Positions 35,382 to 47,044 of a stretch of DNA of 64,000 nt are shown one piece after another. Below the pieces are notes generated by a model. It was not told the DNA's origin. It saw nothing but the letters and a program-made list of their open reading frames with translations, and made no database searches. Position 1 is the first letter of the stretch, and each line of letters begins with the position of its first letter. Made by a program: the position numbers and the translations under genes. Source of the stretch: Nectonema munidae (taxonomy: Eukaryota > Nematomorpha > Nectonematoida > Nectonematidae); assembly GCA_030549495.1 (NCBI GenBank), contig JAUIRK010000177.1, forward strand, positions 32,501-96,500, written 5' to 3'.

Positions 35382-37035
35382 TCAATGTGAAGAATGTATC
35401 TGCTTTTTTGCTACAATCATATCAATACGAGAGTTTGTACGTCTCAAAGCGCATTGCATGTCAGTTTCAACATTCAGCCTGTTTCCTGCTTTTAATTTTA
35501 TCACTAGAAAAATTGAAAAACCAGTTTCGCAAAGATAATTGAATGAAAAAGGTAGGAGTATTTTTAAAGCAAACTTGCTAATCTTAGGAAAAGAAGGTAG
35601 CATCTTAAGTTAGAAATATTGAGCAGTCGCTGTTTTTGACACTCTTCTTTTGCTGCAGTGTGGTGTTGATAAGTTCCAAAAATTCTTCTTGGATGTCATC
35701 AGGAAGATCATCTACATTGCAACTAAAAGGATTGCGTTGAACACTCTCTTATGCATCAACTTCATGAAAATAGCGCTTGAATTCTTCTTGGAGTAGTATC
35801 AAATGTTCCTTGATCTTTTGTTGCAACTCCTCGGTAATCGGTTTTTCTCCGATGATTTCGTTTAAACGCAAAAAGGAAGCTACATGACCTTTTTGGATTT
35901 TTCTCTCCCAAAGCGCTAACTTGGCAAGAAAAGCTTTAACAGCATCGGTATGCATTACGATTGTTGTATCCGGGCCCTGCAGTTGCAAGTTGAGTCTGTT
36001 CAAAGACTTCTGCCAAATAAGCAAGATTAAATTTGAATGGCCCTTGAATGCTATTTAACACGCTCTGTTTATTTCCCTTGGCTGCCAAAAATATCTGCAA
36101 TTCATCAAAAAGTTCATAAATACGAGCGAGAACATTGCCCTTTGACAACAAGCGTACAGATGTGTGAAAAAGGAGGTCTTGGTGAGCAGAATCCATCTCT
36201 TGGTAGAGTTGGCGAAAGAGCTCCTTATTTTATATAGTTCACAATACGGATTACAGTTTTTAATGTATCATTGAGCAAACTAGGAAGTGTTTTAGATGCA
36301 AGAGCTGCGCGGTGAATCAGGCAGTGAGTCGTTTTAACTTCAGGATCAAATTTGCCCATGAAAGTTTTTCTTCTTCAAAAAAGTTAGACACCAAGTTCAT
36401 GACATCTTTAGCCTTTGTTGTTGTTTTAAGTGGACTGCAGAAAAGAAAGTCATCCTCAATTTGATTTTGGAAAATAAATCGAGCATAAACCAAAAGTTGA
36501 GGAAGATTTGCGATATCTGTTGTTTCATCAATCTGGATGGCAAAAAATAGAGAGATTCTATTTTTTTCTGTCACTTGAGATTTTATATCTTGGGACATAT
36601 CATTGATACGTTGTTTGACAGTGGTGTTCGAAAGACTTATTTGATTAAGTTTTTTAACGCAATTTTGATCAAAAATTGCAGGCTCTGACATGCAAGGTTT
36701 AATGAGCTTCTCTCCTATTGTGTGTGACTTTTTTGTTTTGCAATGAGAAGGCAAATTTTGTATGATGCTTTGACAACATTGCTGGGTTGAAAAAGAACTC
36801 CTATTTTATTATCTATTCTGGACCGTTTGAGTTGGTTTTCCTTGATTTTAAAGTATGGTAAGTGTTTGCTGGCCAGTTCCAAATGAACCTTAGTGAGGTG
36901 CTCCTTCAGCTTGAAAGGCTTCATACATTCGTTAGCAAGTGTTTTCTTGCAGATAACGCACTGTGGCATCTCTATGCCATTGTTCAATATGAATGAAAAG
37001 CCAAAACTTTCTTTGTATGTGCGTTTTTTGGACAT
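35382..37035 (-). pseudogene. ZBED5/FAM200-like hAT transposase, frameshifted
   Basis: From ATG 37,035: a BED-type finger (CVICKKTLANECMKPF then KLKEHLTKVH). Next come CMSEPAIFDQNCVKKLNQIS and the catalytic core start FFAIQIDETTDIANLPQLLVY (36,550). ALAS- and HTSVRLLSKGNVLARIYEL follow (36,160), then FNLAYLAEVFEQTQLATAG and a HTDAVKAFLAKLALW block (35,920). The C-terminal dimerisation motif is LPSFPKISKFALKILLPF and YLCETGFSIFLVIKLKAGN (35,530-35,600). At least four frame changes or stops break it. Confidence 0.87.
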
Positions 37036-37639
37036 TTAGAAAGAAATTTTGAGAGAAAACAAAAAATAAAAACGATCTTATATTAAACTAAAAGATAAAA
37101 AATATAAAAATTTAGAAGAATGTGATTATCAGATTTTAACGCGCCAAAAATGAATTTTGAAAATAAGCAACTATTTGATAAAATTAAAAAACAGCAAAAG
37201 TTTAAAAGTAAAGTGCCGGTCAATGAGCATAATATATCTTACAAAATCAAAAGCAGAAAAGCCCGAGTACTGTTTGGATGCAAAGTAGGAAAGAAAAACT
37301 CTGATAAATGACACTCATAAATAATGATACAACGAGATTGGAGAAGACGCCATCCATACACCGTTAATTATGTCAAGTGCACAAAGTATTTTCATCTGAC
37401 GTAAAAATTTTCAAAATCACAACTTCAAAAAACTCAAATCATTCCAATTTCTTAAGTCATGTCAACTAGCCCTTTGAAATCATTCCGCTAATAAGATAGT
37501 AGAGACAGGTGTATGCTTATCGTACGCATACATAAGATAAGGAGTAAGAGAATCAAAGCAAATATGTGACATGTTTGATTAATTTTTTGATTTTTGTTGA
37601 TTACGCATATGAAGAGAAAGAAGAGAGGAAAACACAATG

Positions 37640-37770
37640 AGATAATTAGGTGGGTACGCCACTAGCCCAGGCATATAACATATTCTTTTAAAAGAGCACT
37701 TTCAAAACGGGCAAAAGGGGTAGGTGCTCGGGCCCCCTAGCACCGCCATCCCCTGTGCACGTCCCTGACA
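37640..37770. repeat. GC-rich hAT-like end inside the 35-38 kb element
   Basis: Read from the right, TCAGGGACGTGCACAGGGGATGG begins a GC-rich tract ending near 37,690. The form resembles hAT termini, but I found no partner end. Confidence 0.35.
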
Positions 37771-38031
37771 TAATGAACACCAAATGAAATTCAAAGTTAA
37801 TATATTTATAAATAAATAGTTTACTAATTTGAAAAAATTATTACGCAGATTTTGAGGAAATTTTGTTCTGAGAGGAACGGAGAGTAAGTATCCCCGCAGG
37901 GAACGCGCAGTTCCGGGGTACCCACCATTCTCTGCTGATTACCTCTTATTTATTCACAATGCATCAAAAATACTGCATTAAAAAATGGAAAAGTGTGTTC
38001 TTCATCATAGTATATGTGGGTATCAGGTCAA

Positions 38032-38135
38032 AACGCCCGAAAACCAAAACGCTTGAAACCGAAAAACTAGCACAACTGAATATATGATTTTCGGCTTTTT
38101 GGTTTTCGAGCGTTTTGACTCGAAACCGAGGTGTG
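38032..38135. repeat. Hairpin: inverted TCAAAACGCYCGAAAACCAAAA
   Basis: TCAAAACGCCCGAAAACCAAAA at about 38,038 pairs with TTTTGGTTTTCGAGCGTTTTGA at about 38,098, one mismatch over 22 bp, with a loop of roughly 38 bp. Probably a miniature element or foldback. Confidence 0.8.
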
Positions 38136-38222
38136 AGAGTTAGACTCTTCATGACCCTCAAAAAAAGCTTCATGATCCAAGAAGGGGTCATGACCCACAG
38201 TTTAAGAACCCCTGATTTAGTT

Positions 38223-38690
38223 ACTATCAAGATATTTTTTAATTTAAATTGAATTTGTCCATCTTTTTCCTTTTGCGTGAAATAGAGAATCTTTTAGATA
38301 AAGAAGGCGGACAACTTTTTGTAATTGAACAATGAACATCACGAATGATTAATCAGAAAAAAATCATTGAACTGAGATTGGTTCACAAATATTCAGGCCT
38401 GATAATAAAATACATGATACGGATAAAAAAAGTCTAAGATCAAGAAGATTCTGTTCGAAAGGATCATCATAGAATGACTTGAAAAATTACATAGTGTAAA
38501 GTATAGAATATATGACATAGAGACTACGAGCCGATAACGAATTTGTAGTCAAATAGATGGAGGTCCTATCGAGAAACATAATTTACTGACAAATGAAATA
38601 TTGTGAGTGAATTAAACGCCTAAAGTTGGTTTATTAAATAAATAATTACCAGAGAAATATTGGGAGTAGAATTTATTTTGAAGTTTATAT
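38223..38690. other. No gene seen
   Basis: AT-rich with nothing recognised. Confidence 0.4.
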
Positions 38691-38699
38691 ATTTGACTT

Positions 38700-39335
38700 T
38701 CATGTTTAATCGATTTTTTTGACAGGTTTTATTGATTTCACAAAAAATGTGCATCACTATTAAATTCTACATACTTGAAAATAGGTATAATATATGTATA
38801 AAAAACTTTTTATAAGAATAAAAATTTAATTTTGACATGTGCTATCATTTAAATTTTTTTTTGTCAGGTTTGACTGATTTTCATAAAAAAGGATCTTTTT
38901 TATGACACCAGAGTACCAGTAATAATCACAGCGTACTTGAAAATGGATATATATGTAAAAACCTTATTTAATTATTTGTATAACATGTTTCTTTTGATGA
39001 TAAATCAATTTTTTTGACTGATTTGATTGATTTTCAAAAAAAAAAAGAATATCACCACTGAATTCAGCATACTTGGAAATGGGAATATAGGTGTAAAAAA
39101 CTTTATATAATTATTTAGATAAAAAGTTTCTTTTTTTAAGATGATTTTCTTTTTTGACAATCAAAAAATGATTTTTTGAGATTATATGTAAATCAATTTT
39201 TTGACAGGTTTGATTGATCTTCATAAAAAAATTAATATCACCACGGAATTCAACATACTTGAAAATGAGTATATATGTAAAAATGGACATCATCATTGAA
39301 TTCAGCATAGTTGAAATATATATGTAACATTAATA
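38700..39335. repeat. Diverged tandem repeat, four to five units of about 145-185 bp
   Basis: TTTTTTGACAGGTTTGATTGATTTTCATAAAAAA followed by ATCACCACTGAATTCAGCATACTTGAAAATGGATATATATGTAAAAA recurs near 38,720, 38,865, 39,010 and 39,200, with a short last copy at 39,280. Unrelated to the 28.7-30.6 kb array. Confidence 0.82.
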
Positions 39336-39339
39336 ATAT

Positions 39340-41045
39340 TTATTAAAACTTATTTTTATCTGAGAAAAATAGGGGGGAGGGGGCACTTGAGCGGACAAAT
39401 TTAGCCCAGCACTAATACGGTTAAAAGTGCATACTATGAAATTTCTATATAAAATATGAAAATCTTAATAGAAAATTTTTACAGGAAATAAAATAAAAAA
39501 AATCGTATCGAAAAATTTCAACAATGTGGAACGCTAATATAGATGTCATGAAGTTTTGCACACATATATAAAGTACGCAATCAAATTCGATCTCTGCTGT
39601 TATCTATACTTAAAAGAAGAGGACATATTTCTGACTCTTGAATTATCTTGTTTTTTAGTTAAATTTGAACAAACCTCATACTTTGATTTATAGGAATTTT
39701 AAAGGTTTTTAATAAATAAAATAGAAAAACAATTTGGCATTGATTGATTTTCATTAAAAATAAATGTCTGCTCTATCTCTTCCAAAATGTGATAAAATTT
39801 AACCCTTAAATTGTTAAAAAAAATGAATGAGTAAGGAAACCTACCTGTAATTTTATTAATGTTATATCGTAAATGTAAAATGTTGAAAGCGTCACATGAA
39901 CGAGAACGCCACCTTACGCAAGTCCCAAATAAATTTACTAAATCTCTTATTCAATTTTGATTCTATAAGAGTGCCGCCACCCAATTTTAGCTAAAGAGCG
40001 CTAATTAATATGAAAAATGGTAATTATCCTTATCTCTTTTCATTTGAAAACAATTAACATTTTGTTCTTGTATTGTACTGGATTTTACTCTTTTTGAAAT
40101 TTGGATTATGTTGATAAACGATTTTTGTTCCTTTCAGGTGATGCTTTTCAATAAATTTATTATAAGTAGTTTTCATTTTAAAAGAAAGATGAACACTTCT
40201 TTGTCAAATAAAATCTCGTTTTGTGACTTTAAGTTTAGAATTTAGATGCATATTTTATAATTACAATATTTTTGCGAACTGAAAAAATATGAATTTGAAA
40301 ACCTTGTTTCCGTCTCAATACTCACATTTTCCAGTGTTATATTATGGTTATAAAGCACTTGTTCAAATTCACAGAGATTCTCAAAATCTTTAATAGATCA
40401 GAATCAACCTGCATAATAATTTCTTGATCTTGTTGATGAAAATAATATAAGTAGAGTTGCTAAATCAGAATAAAAGCTTGTTCATTTTTAATCTTTAGAA
40501 TTTCTCAAACAAAAATTTTTTACGTCTTATAATGGGAAGGTTTCTTAAGTTAATTTATATACTAAAAAATATATGACATCTACGGTGAATTTGAAAAAAA
40601 AGAAATATGCATATATTAATGATTTTTATTTATCAGTAAAAAATTTTGGAAACTTTTTTTATTTGATATTTAATTTTTTACTTATTTTTAGCAAAATATT
40701 TTTAAATAATTTAATTAAATATCAAGAATTTTATCGTCTCCTTAAATGAAGCTTTAAACTAGGTCCTCAACCCGTTTTGGTTAGGGAAGTTTGACTGTAT
40801 AAATATTGAGGTCACCTCAAAAAATTGTAAATCGAAAAAATCTTGAACTTTCTTATAGGTTCGTTATAGTGCCTCTAATACTAAATCTCTCTAACATGAT
40901 CTAGAATACTAAGCTGTCTTGCCATGCATATTCTATTTCATCGGAAGCAATCCAGTTTTTCAAATCTGGCGCTACTTCATATGCAGAAATGAAACAGGAA
41001 ATTAATTTTGTTTCGCTTTCTACGAAAATTTCCATTCAAATAATC
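39340..41045. other. No gene seen
   Basis: AT-rich. GGGGGGAGGGGGCACTTG at about 39,372 may be an old transposon edge. No ORF supported. Confidence 0.4.
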
Positions 41046-41053
41046 GTATTAAA

Positions 41054-41560
41054 TAGTGATGGTAATTAACCGTGTTTTCGTTAACCGATTAATTCATTGC
41101 CTAATATCTTTTAACCAGATAATTTTTTGCTAAATTTTGAATCCATAGATATATACCATTTTTACTTTTAAATTGTCGTTTTTCAATTCTAATTTGTCTT
41201 TTTTAAATTCTAAACGCTCTTTCTAAAATACAAAATTAAATTGAAAAACGACAAATTAGAATGAAAAAAGACAATTTAGAACTTAAAAAAGACACATTAG
41301 AATAGAAAAAAGTCAATTTAGAAGTAAAAATGCTATACATAAGATATAAAAATAGGTCGTTAAAAAGGAAAATTAAACGCGATTTTATTAGAGCATACTT
41401 ACAAGTATACCAAAACATGAAAATAAGTTTGGGCAATGCCATTTTTAAAAAGACATGATATAAATACACACGATAACAGTAGTTTAAAAGTTTGCTAAAG
41501 GTTTTGCGAATTGAATTAACCCGTGAATTAGTCAGCCTTGTTCACCGATTACTATCACTA
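41054..41560. mobile_element. hAT-type miniature element with internal hairpin
   Basis: The left end TAGTGATGGTAATTAACCG and right end (read inward) TAGTGATAGTAATCGGTGA are imperfect inverted repeats of hAT form. Flanks GTATTAAA and GTATCAAC match 6 of 8, consistent with an aged duplication. The centre is an inverted repeat (AATTGTCGTTTTTCAATTCTAATTTGTC against 41,234-41,290) followed by 20-bp tandem units of the GAAAAAAGACAATTTAGAA type. Confidence 0.75.
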
Positions 41561-42059
41561 GTATCAACTCATAGACATCAAAATAATCGCTCTTTCGGCT
41601 TTGTCAAAAATCATATTAAAATGAATATACGGTTATTTTATAATATAATTTTCATTTCATCTCCTTTTATTATTAACAAATAAAAAGCAATGAGATTTTT
41701 CATTATTTATTATGTGATGTCAGATAATATCGCAAGGTTTTCTTTTCATTTGACATTTTAATTTAACATACATATTTACCCGTAGACAAGGAAGGGACGA
41801 ACGAGAAAGCGTTTTCGCCTTCAAGTGGAAAAATTATCATATAATTTTTTGAGAGCAAAAAAGGAAAATCTCTAAGGAAAAATTTTTGAAATGTGTTTTA
41901 AAAATAATATAAAAATATGTGTATAATGATGCATTTAATAACAGTTAAATAAATAATAAAAATAAAAATCAATTTTATTAACTATAAAAATAAGGTGAGT
42001 ATCAAAAGGTTAAACTAGGAAATCTGATGAATGTCTTCAGAACTGTAAGGATTGTCTAT

Positions 42060-42360
42060 AAAACTGTAAATATTGGATACATAAAAGTTGTTAAAACAAA
42101 TCTCGTCTGTGGTAGAATGGGAAAAGTCCACCTGAAGAACAATGAATTTAAATTATATTGAATACATAAAAGTTGTTAAAACAAAGTCATCTACTAGTGT
42201 AGCCAAGTGATAATATAGAATGTAGGAAAATGTTCCACCTGAAGAACAATGAATTTAAATTATATTAACATAAAAGGAATACAAATTTTTCTTCAAAATT
42301 TAGCCAACGTGACATTAGAACGTAGAAAAATGTTCCACCTGAAGAGCCTGAAGTTTTGCA
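42060..42360. repeat. About 106-bp tandem repeat, nearly three copies
   Basis: CACCTGAAGAACAATGAATTTAAATTATATT occurs near 42,130 and 42,236, preceded by ATACATAAAAGTTGTTAAAACAAA twice and AATGTTCCACCTGAAGA twice. Confidence 0.85.
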
Positions 42361-42364
42361 ATTT

Positions 42365-42800
42365 TTCAAAATAATCAAATAAATTTCCTTAAAGTTTTAA
42401 TGATTTTTTTACAAAAATTAACTAAAGATCTAATGTTTACGAATTTTTTTTCAAAATAAGTATTAGGCTTACATCATAAATGTATATTTCTTATTTCAAA
42501 TTTTAAGAAGGGTGTAATCTTTTACGATAATTATTTTAAAAAATATTCAAAACTATAGGATACGAAAGGAGATTTAAAACATATTTTAGTACATGGAATG
42601 ACAGATGTCTTGAGAATCTATGATAGATCAACTGGGGAAAGTGTGTTTATTATTTGTCATTAAAATTTGTATTCATTAGCAAAGATAAATTTTGGACCAA
42701 CACGATCTTCAACAGATGTAAAGTAAGGCACTAGAAGAAAAGAATGAGCAGGCCTGGCTGGAGATAGTCTAATCAATTTATATGCATACGTATGAATGGA
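42365..42800. other. No gene seen
   Basis: AT-rich flank downstream of PRIM1 (minus strand); no motif recognised. Confidence 0.4.
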
Positions 42801-42810
42801 AATGTTTTCT

Positions 42811-42816
42811 TTTATT
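42811..42816 (-). terminator. PRIM1: Candidate poly-A signal of PRIM1
   Basis: AATAAA on the minus strand, roughly 40 bp after the TAA at 42,854-42,852. This supports the stop there as the true end of the gene. Confidence 0.6.
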
Positions 42817-42851
42817 CATATTACTCATGAGCCTCATTATATATACGCACT

Positions 42852-43250
42852 TTAAAGAATCTTACCACTTTGTTTTAGAAGTTTGCCTTTATAGGAAAGT
42901 TCTAACTGTTGAATGAAATCTTCAAATACTTCAATTGAATGTTTTAGAGATGTCTTTTTTAAGACTTTAGCATTTTTGATCGATGTCTCTTTGGAAGGAT
43001 CATTTTTGATTATTCGATTAAGCTCACCTAATTCTGTCCACAACTTTTGGATTGTCGGCACTGATTCAGGATCAAAGGCATCAACTTCATCTGCTCTAAA
43101 TGGAACACAAACTTTGCCTGTTTTTGGATGAACGCAAAATGGACTCTTTAGAAGATGATTTAGTCCGATTGTGACGTTGGAGTCAATTCTTGGGTACAGA
43201 TACTGAAGCATGATCTGTTCTCGGCATTTGGAACTGCTTGAATATGAACC
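42852..43250 (-). CDS. PRIM1: PRIM1 last exon: C-terminal part of DNA primase small subunit
   Basis: Acceptor ...TTAATAG at 43,251, then 133 codons including TAA. It reads CREQIMLQYLYPRIDSNVT, GLNHLLKSPFCVHPKTGKV, then DAFDPESVPTIQKLWTEL, and a tail with KKTSLKHSIEVFEDF. The PRID aspartate corresponds to the third metal-binding residue of the primase active site; the HLLKSPF-HPKTG block is a family hallmark. The primase small subunit makes the RNA primer in the pol alpha-primase complex during replication. A GTAAGA at the very end could be a donor, but the nearby poly-A signal argues for the stop shown. Confidence 0.95.
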   Translation of the reverse strand, partial: GSYSSSSKCREQIMLQYLYPRIDSNVTIGLNHLLKSPFCVHPKTGKVCVPFRADEVDAFDPESVPTIQKLWTELGELNRIIKNDPSKETSIKNAKVLKKTSLKHSIEVFEDFIQQLELSYKGKLLKQSGKIL

Positions 43251-45192
43251 CTATTAACACGTAAAATGCTAAATACATATCATATATGTAAATAACCTAA
43301 ATATATATACAAACCGCATGATGTACGTTGTGACTTGACAATTAACAATAGTTTTATTTTTGCAAAAATTCATTTTAAAGTTTTCCTCCTAATGCAATCT
43401 GTCAATATACAAAAGGGTGTTGGGGAGAGAAGCATTGAGACTCATTGACTCCTTCGACGTTTGTGTTCCCATTACTTGAAAAAAAGACCATTTTTTCAAT
43501 AAAATTAAATAGTTTGATTGATCCTTTGGCATACATATATATATTATTATTTTTTTTATCTGTTAAATTAATTTCCTCCATGAAAAGCTTCCAATTGAAA
43601 CTCAAATGGCTCATCAACAGAAGTGATATTCGCTCATGCTCATTGTGTATTCAAGTTTTTGCTGAGAGAAGGATTGCATGTATTTTGAGGGGTCACATTT
43701 AAAAAAAAAAAGATGCACCCTTAAATATTTTCAGACACGCTAATGAATGTATATGGACACATAGCCAATGAGTGAGAGGGGAAGGATCGGGCTTGTGCTC
43801 CTACAGCAAATTTTAGTTATAAACCCAATACATCAAAAAAATATAAAACAAAAACAAGGTTAAAAAATAGAAAGTTGTATCCCGTGTTGCTGGTGCGAGG
43901 ATACATTTGCCAGAACGTTTTTTACGTAGCAGAATTTACGCTAAGACCTTGTGGAAGGAAGTGAGAAGCATCGAATGTTGTTCATTGCTGAAAATGACAA
44001 AATCCATGGCAGTTGCAAAAAATTTTGTTTGCATTATTCTTGGAACTTTTGAAAGCTCTGAATATAACCATTTTTTTGTGTTTACTTTCTTTTTCCCTTT
44101 GTGCTGAATTTTGCGTTTGTTTAGGGCCTACTACATCTTATTAATTTTCTGGCATAAAATGAGGTTTTCTCTTTACTTAAGGCAACACTTAAGATTTTCT
44201 TTCTGACACATTGTGTTTTTTTGGCAATCGACTTTATGGATCTTCTGAGATTGACATAAATGGCCTGGCGCACTTACCAATTCGTTCTAATAATATCAGT
44301 GAGTTGAGAAAGTTTTTTATGCTACTGACGATATATTTCTAGCTTTGGTCTTTAACTGGTTGCTAACTAAGTAGACGAATGATCCAGTTACTTTTTAAAA
44401 TTGTCCTTATTGCTATGTTTAGCCTTTATAGTCATGATAACTGCCTGCCTCTTCATTTCTTATTTAGACATGGTCTGAAATTGTTAGCCAAAAATGTTGC
44501 TATGTAAAAATAAAATGTCAAATATCTTACACACATCGTATATACTGTAAAGTACTTTAATTCTAATGGGATGGATTGACCATTTAAACAAATATAGAAT
44601 TTCTTCTAAATTATAAAAAGACTGATGGAATCAGAAAAGCTTATTTTTATTGGCTTTACTATAAAAAACTTAATTCATACGAAAACACTAAATGAGCACA
44701 ATGTATTTTTAATGAAAATGATTACAAAAAGGATCCTAACAGACCGCCAAACTTAATGTTAGTGTTATGATTCCGTATGTTCAAAGTATTAATAAAAGTG
44801 GTAGATGATAAAATTGAGTGGATACCTACGATAATAAACATGCAGACACTATCTGAAATTTTAAGGAAGATTACTATCAGTAGACGAATTGAAGGTATAT
44901 TGTATAATAATTCAAAAGTCCCCATACATAGAAAAAACAATTTAAATAAAAAATAAAATCGTATGCGTTTAATGTAAATCTTCTAGCATACATGAAATAT
45001 TATATGTTTATTCTTGTCGTTAACAAGATAAAAACTATATTTTGTTGCCTTCTTTCAAAAAATGACGACACTGTTACATAAATAAACTGTTCCTATAATT
45101 AGATTTATACAAATAGATTCGTTATATGTACGCCACTTTTGAATCAGACTGTATATATAAGAATTCTAAGGTTATGTTTTAGTAAATATCAC

Positions 45193-45302
45193 CTTTGCCA
45201 GTTGTTCGGATATTAATTTGTTGAACAGCTTCCATCGTTCAGGAGAGGTTGTGTGTGAAGTTTCATACTTTTGAAACTCTTTTTCCATAAAACTTCGAAG
45301 GT
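45193..45302 (-). CDS. PRIM1: PRIM1 exon after the AT-AC intron
   Basis: A 110-bp exon. It starts AC|CTTCGAAGT after an intron ending in AC and ends GCAAAG|GTGATA. Joined to the previous exon it reads SEKDLRSFMEKEFQKYETS and then SPERWKLFNKLISEQLAK. This fits the family position (…QRWEHL… in vertebrates). It ends in phase 0 and joins the last exon in frame. Confidence 0.92.
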
Positions 45303-46484
45303 GTGTATCCGATATTGAAAAAGAGTTAAAGAAAATTTTTCAGATTTGCTTAAAAAATTAAGCAATTACTGAGCGAGCAAAATGTTCAATTAACTCATTA
45401 TTCCAATTTTTTATGAAATAAAAGTTTCCATTATATACTGAGTAAAGAAGAACCCCGTTATTCGAGATGAATCCCTATTCTTTACTTTAGATTTTTATTA
45501 CTGATAGTCAGGCTAGCAAATCTAGACATAGAATAGTAAATGATGCCCTGAAAAGTTGTAGTAAATCATTACAATTAAATTATGAATTTTTTACTACTCC
45601 CTTCTTCAACCCTCTAACATATATAATATCACTTTATATACAATTTTAACATGAAAGATTGTTCTTATAATTTGATTTAGCTGCTTGCTAGAGTCTTTGA
45701 GCATTCATTCTTGAGTAAAAATAAATTTGTTTATATATATTATCATCCATCAATCTAATGTTTAGAAACTAAACCCATAACAAAATAAGTTTATATATAA
45801 AGTAAGCTTGTCAGTAAGCGATGCAGCTAATCAAACGTATATACGCATGTGTAGATTGATATTACATTACCGTTATTGATATCACTGTTTTTTCTATTGG
45901 ATATTCAGTTACACTCATCGAATGCATCAATAAATAAAAGTAAACTAAATGTCTCTTTATTGTTGATCTATTAGATTTACCACCTTTCACTTGTCGTTAT
46001 GTCATCTTCAAATGAATCTTCACCTATAGCTGGATCTAATAGTGAATATTCTGATGATTAAAAATTTTCTTCTGACTCTATTGATTACTACTTCGAAAGT
46101 AATAGCCCTTTTTCAGATATTCTTTGTGGTTCCACCAACACCATATACCTTTGGGAACCAATTAATAATATTGGTAGACTTTTTGCGCAAAACCTTTTGG
46201 TATAAAAAGAAAAGCAACTGAACTGAATGATATACTTGCAATTTTCTACCTCTTTTTTGAAGTTTTAGAGCATTTTTTTATTGCACTTAAATAAAAATAA
46301 ATGTTTTTTGTAAGAAACTTGTATTTTTTGATAAAATAGTGTTATATCTATTTATAAATTTTCTTAGTATTCTAAAGATAATTCACATGCTTTACATACA
46401 TTTTTTCTATAATTACCTGTAATAGATTTTAAAACGTAATTAAAACACCACAATTTAGTAGAGAAATGTTTGCAAAAAGGATAT
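45303..46484 (-). other. PRIM1: PRIM1 U12-type AT-AC intron (minor spliceosome)
   Basis: The minus-strand donor after GAGAAAG is ATATCCTTT (46,484-46,476), an exact match to the U12-type 5' consensus. Near the 3' end, TTTCTTTAACT (about 45,334-45,324) matches the U12 branch-site form. The intron ends in AC at 45,304-45,303, about 23 nt after the branch A. No AG in that region gives an in-frame join, whereas the AC does. Length 1,182 bp. Confidence 0.88.
46000..46270 (+). other. Serine-rich coding-like scrap in the PRIM1 U12 intron
   Basis: ATG at 46,000 opens MSSSNESSPIAGSNSEYSDD before a TAA at 46,060. The frame then continues as KFSSDSIDYYFESNSPFSD. It looks like a degraded transposon ORF start; no family recognised. 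Confidence 0.25.
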
Positions 46485-46597
46485 CTTTCTCTGAAATGAG
46501 AGAAATGACTTCATTAGCTCGTTCCACTGATCCAAAAATATCTTGATCTGTTATCGCTACTTCTTCGAAGTTTTCTTTTATTATTTTAAACGCTTCA
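46485..46597 (-). CDS. PRIM1: PRIM1 exon
   Basis: A 113-bp exon. Acceptor TTTTATTTAG|T; donor AAAG|ATATCC (U12). It reads EAFKIIKENFEEVAITDQDI and then RANEVISLISEK. Begins with one base completing a serine codon from the previous exon. Confidence 0.93.
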
Positions 46598-46689
46598 CTA
46601 AATAAAAACAAATGGTATAACAAAATTTTTCATGCATTCACAGTGGAGCAGTAATGGAATCGCCTATATTCTAATTTCGATTACACTAT

Positions 46690-47040
46690 TCCCTTTCATA
46701 AGCGATTATTACTATCATGCATATTGGTGTATGATTGGATAGTGATCGCTTTCAAGGTCGACCTTGGCTCGCCAGGACAAAGACCTGCTCATTAGAGCGA
46801 ATGGATGATGATGATGATGCATGATTGGTGTTTGTCGCTAAAAAGTTATTTCAAGGAATCTACATATAAAAAAATTGGTTAAAATAATTAACTTCTCTTC
46901 ATCAAAATGTTAATTCTTATTTGGTTTATTATAAATTTATGAAGTATTCTTCTTCTTTGCTTACACCTGGTCTCATAGTATGGAGACGCTGGCTATAATC
47001 ATTGGTCTCTATTTGCATCTGTCAAAGAAGTACAGAAACA
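46690..47040. mobile_element. Probable LINE 3' ends (RTE-like), two opposite scraps
   Basis: Plus strand 46,735-46,822 (GACCTGCTCATTAGAGCGAA followed by (GAT)n) has a simple-repeat tail like RTE 3' ends. Minus strand about 47,025-46,950 (GCCAGCGTCTCCATACTATG and on) ends in an AAG microsatellite. Both are inferred from tail structure only. Confidence 0.35.
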
Positions 47041-47044
47041 CCAA

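Larger units (their letters stand above)
35027..38214 (-). mobile_element. Near-complete hAT transposon, ZBED5/FAM200 type
   Basis: The left end CAGTGTTTCTCAAACTTTTTT and the right end, read inward as CAGGGGTTCTTAAACTGTGG, are imperfect inverted repeats. Shared CATGACCCCTT lies just inside both. Perfect 8-bp duplications ATTTAGTT lie at 35,019-35,026 and 38,215-38,222. The 3,188-bp element encodes a BED-finger hAT transposase on the minus strand. Its right third contains other small repeats. Confidence 0.93.

Noticed and set aside
43907-44107. 66-codon plus-strand ORF
   Set aside because: Slightly less AT-rich start but no motif; ends in low-complexity Phe-rich sequence.
44722-44940. 72-codon hydrophobic minus-strand ORF in a PRIM1 intron
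   Set aside because: AT-driven hydrophobic composition, no motif, and no splice context with PRIM1.
46950-47025. Possible PRIM1 exon on the minus strand (good acceptor TTCTTTGACAG, open frame, GTGTAAGC donor)
   Set aside because: Wrong phase for the neighbouring exons and no family similarity. The exon at 48,607-48,665 fits exactly. The patch ends in an AAG microsatellite, like a LINE tail.
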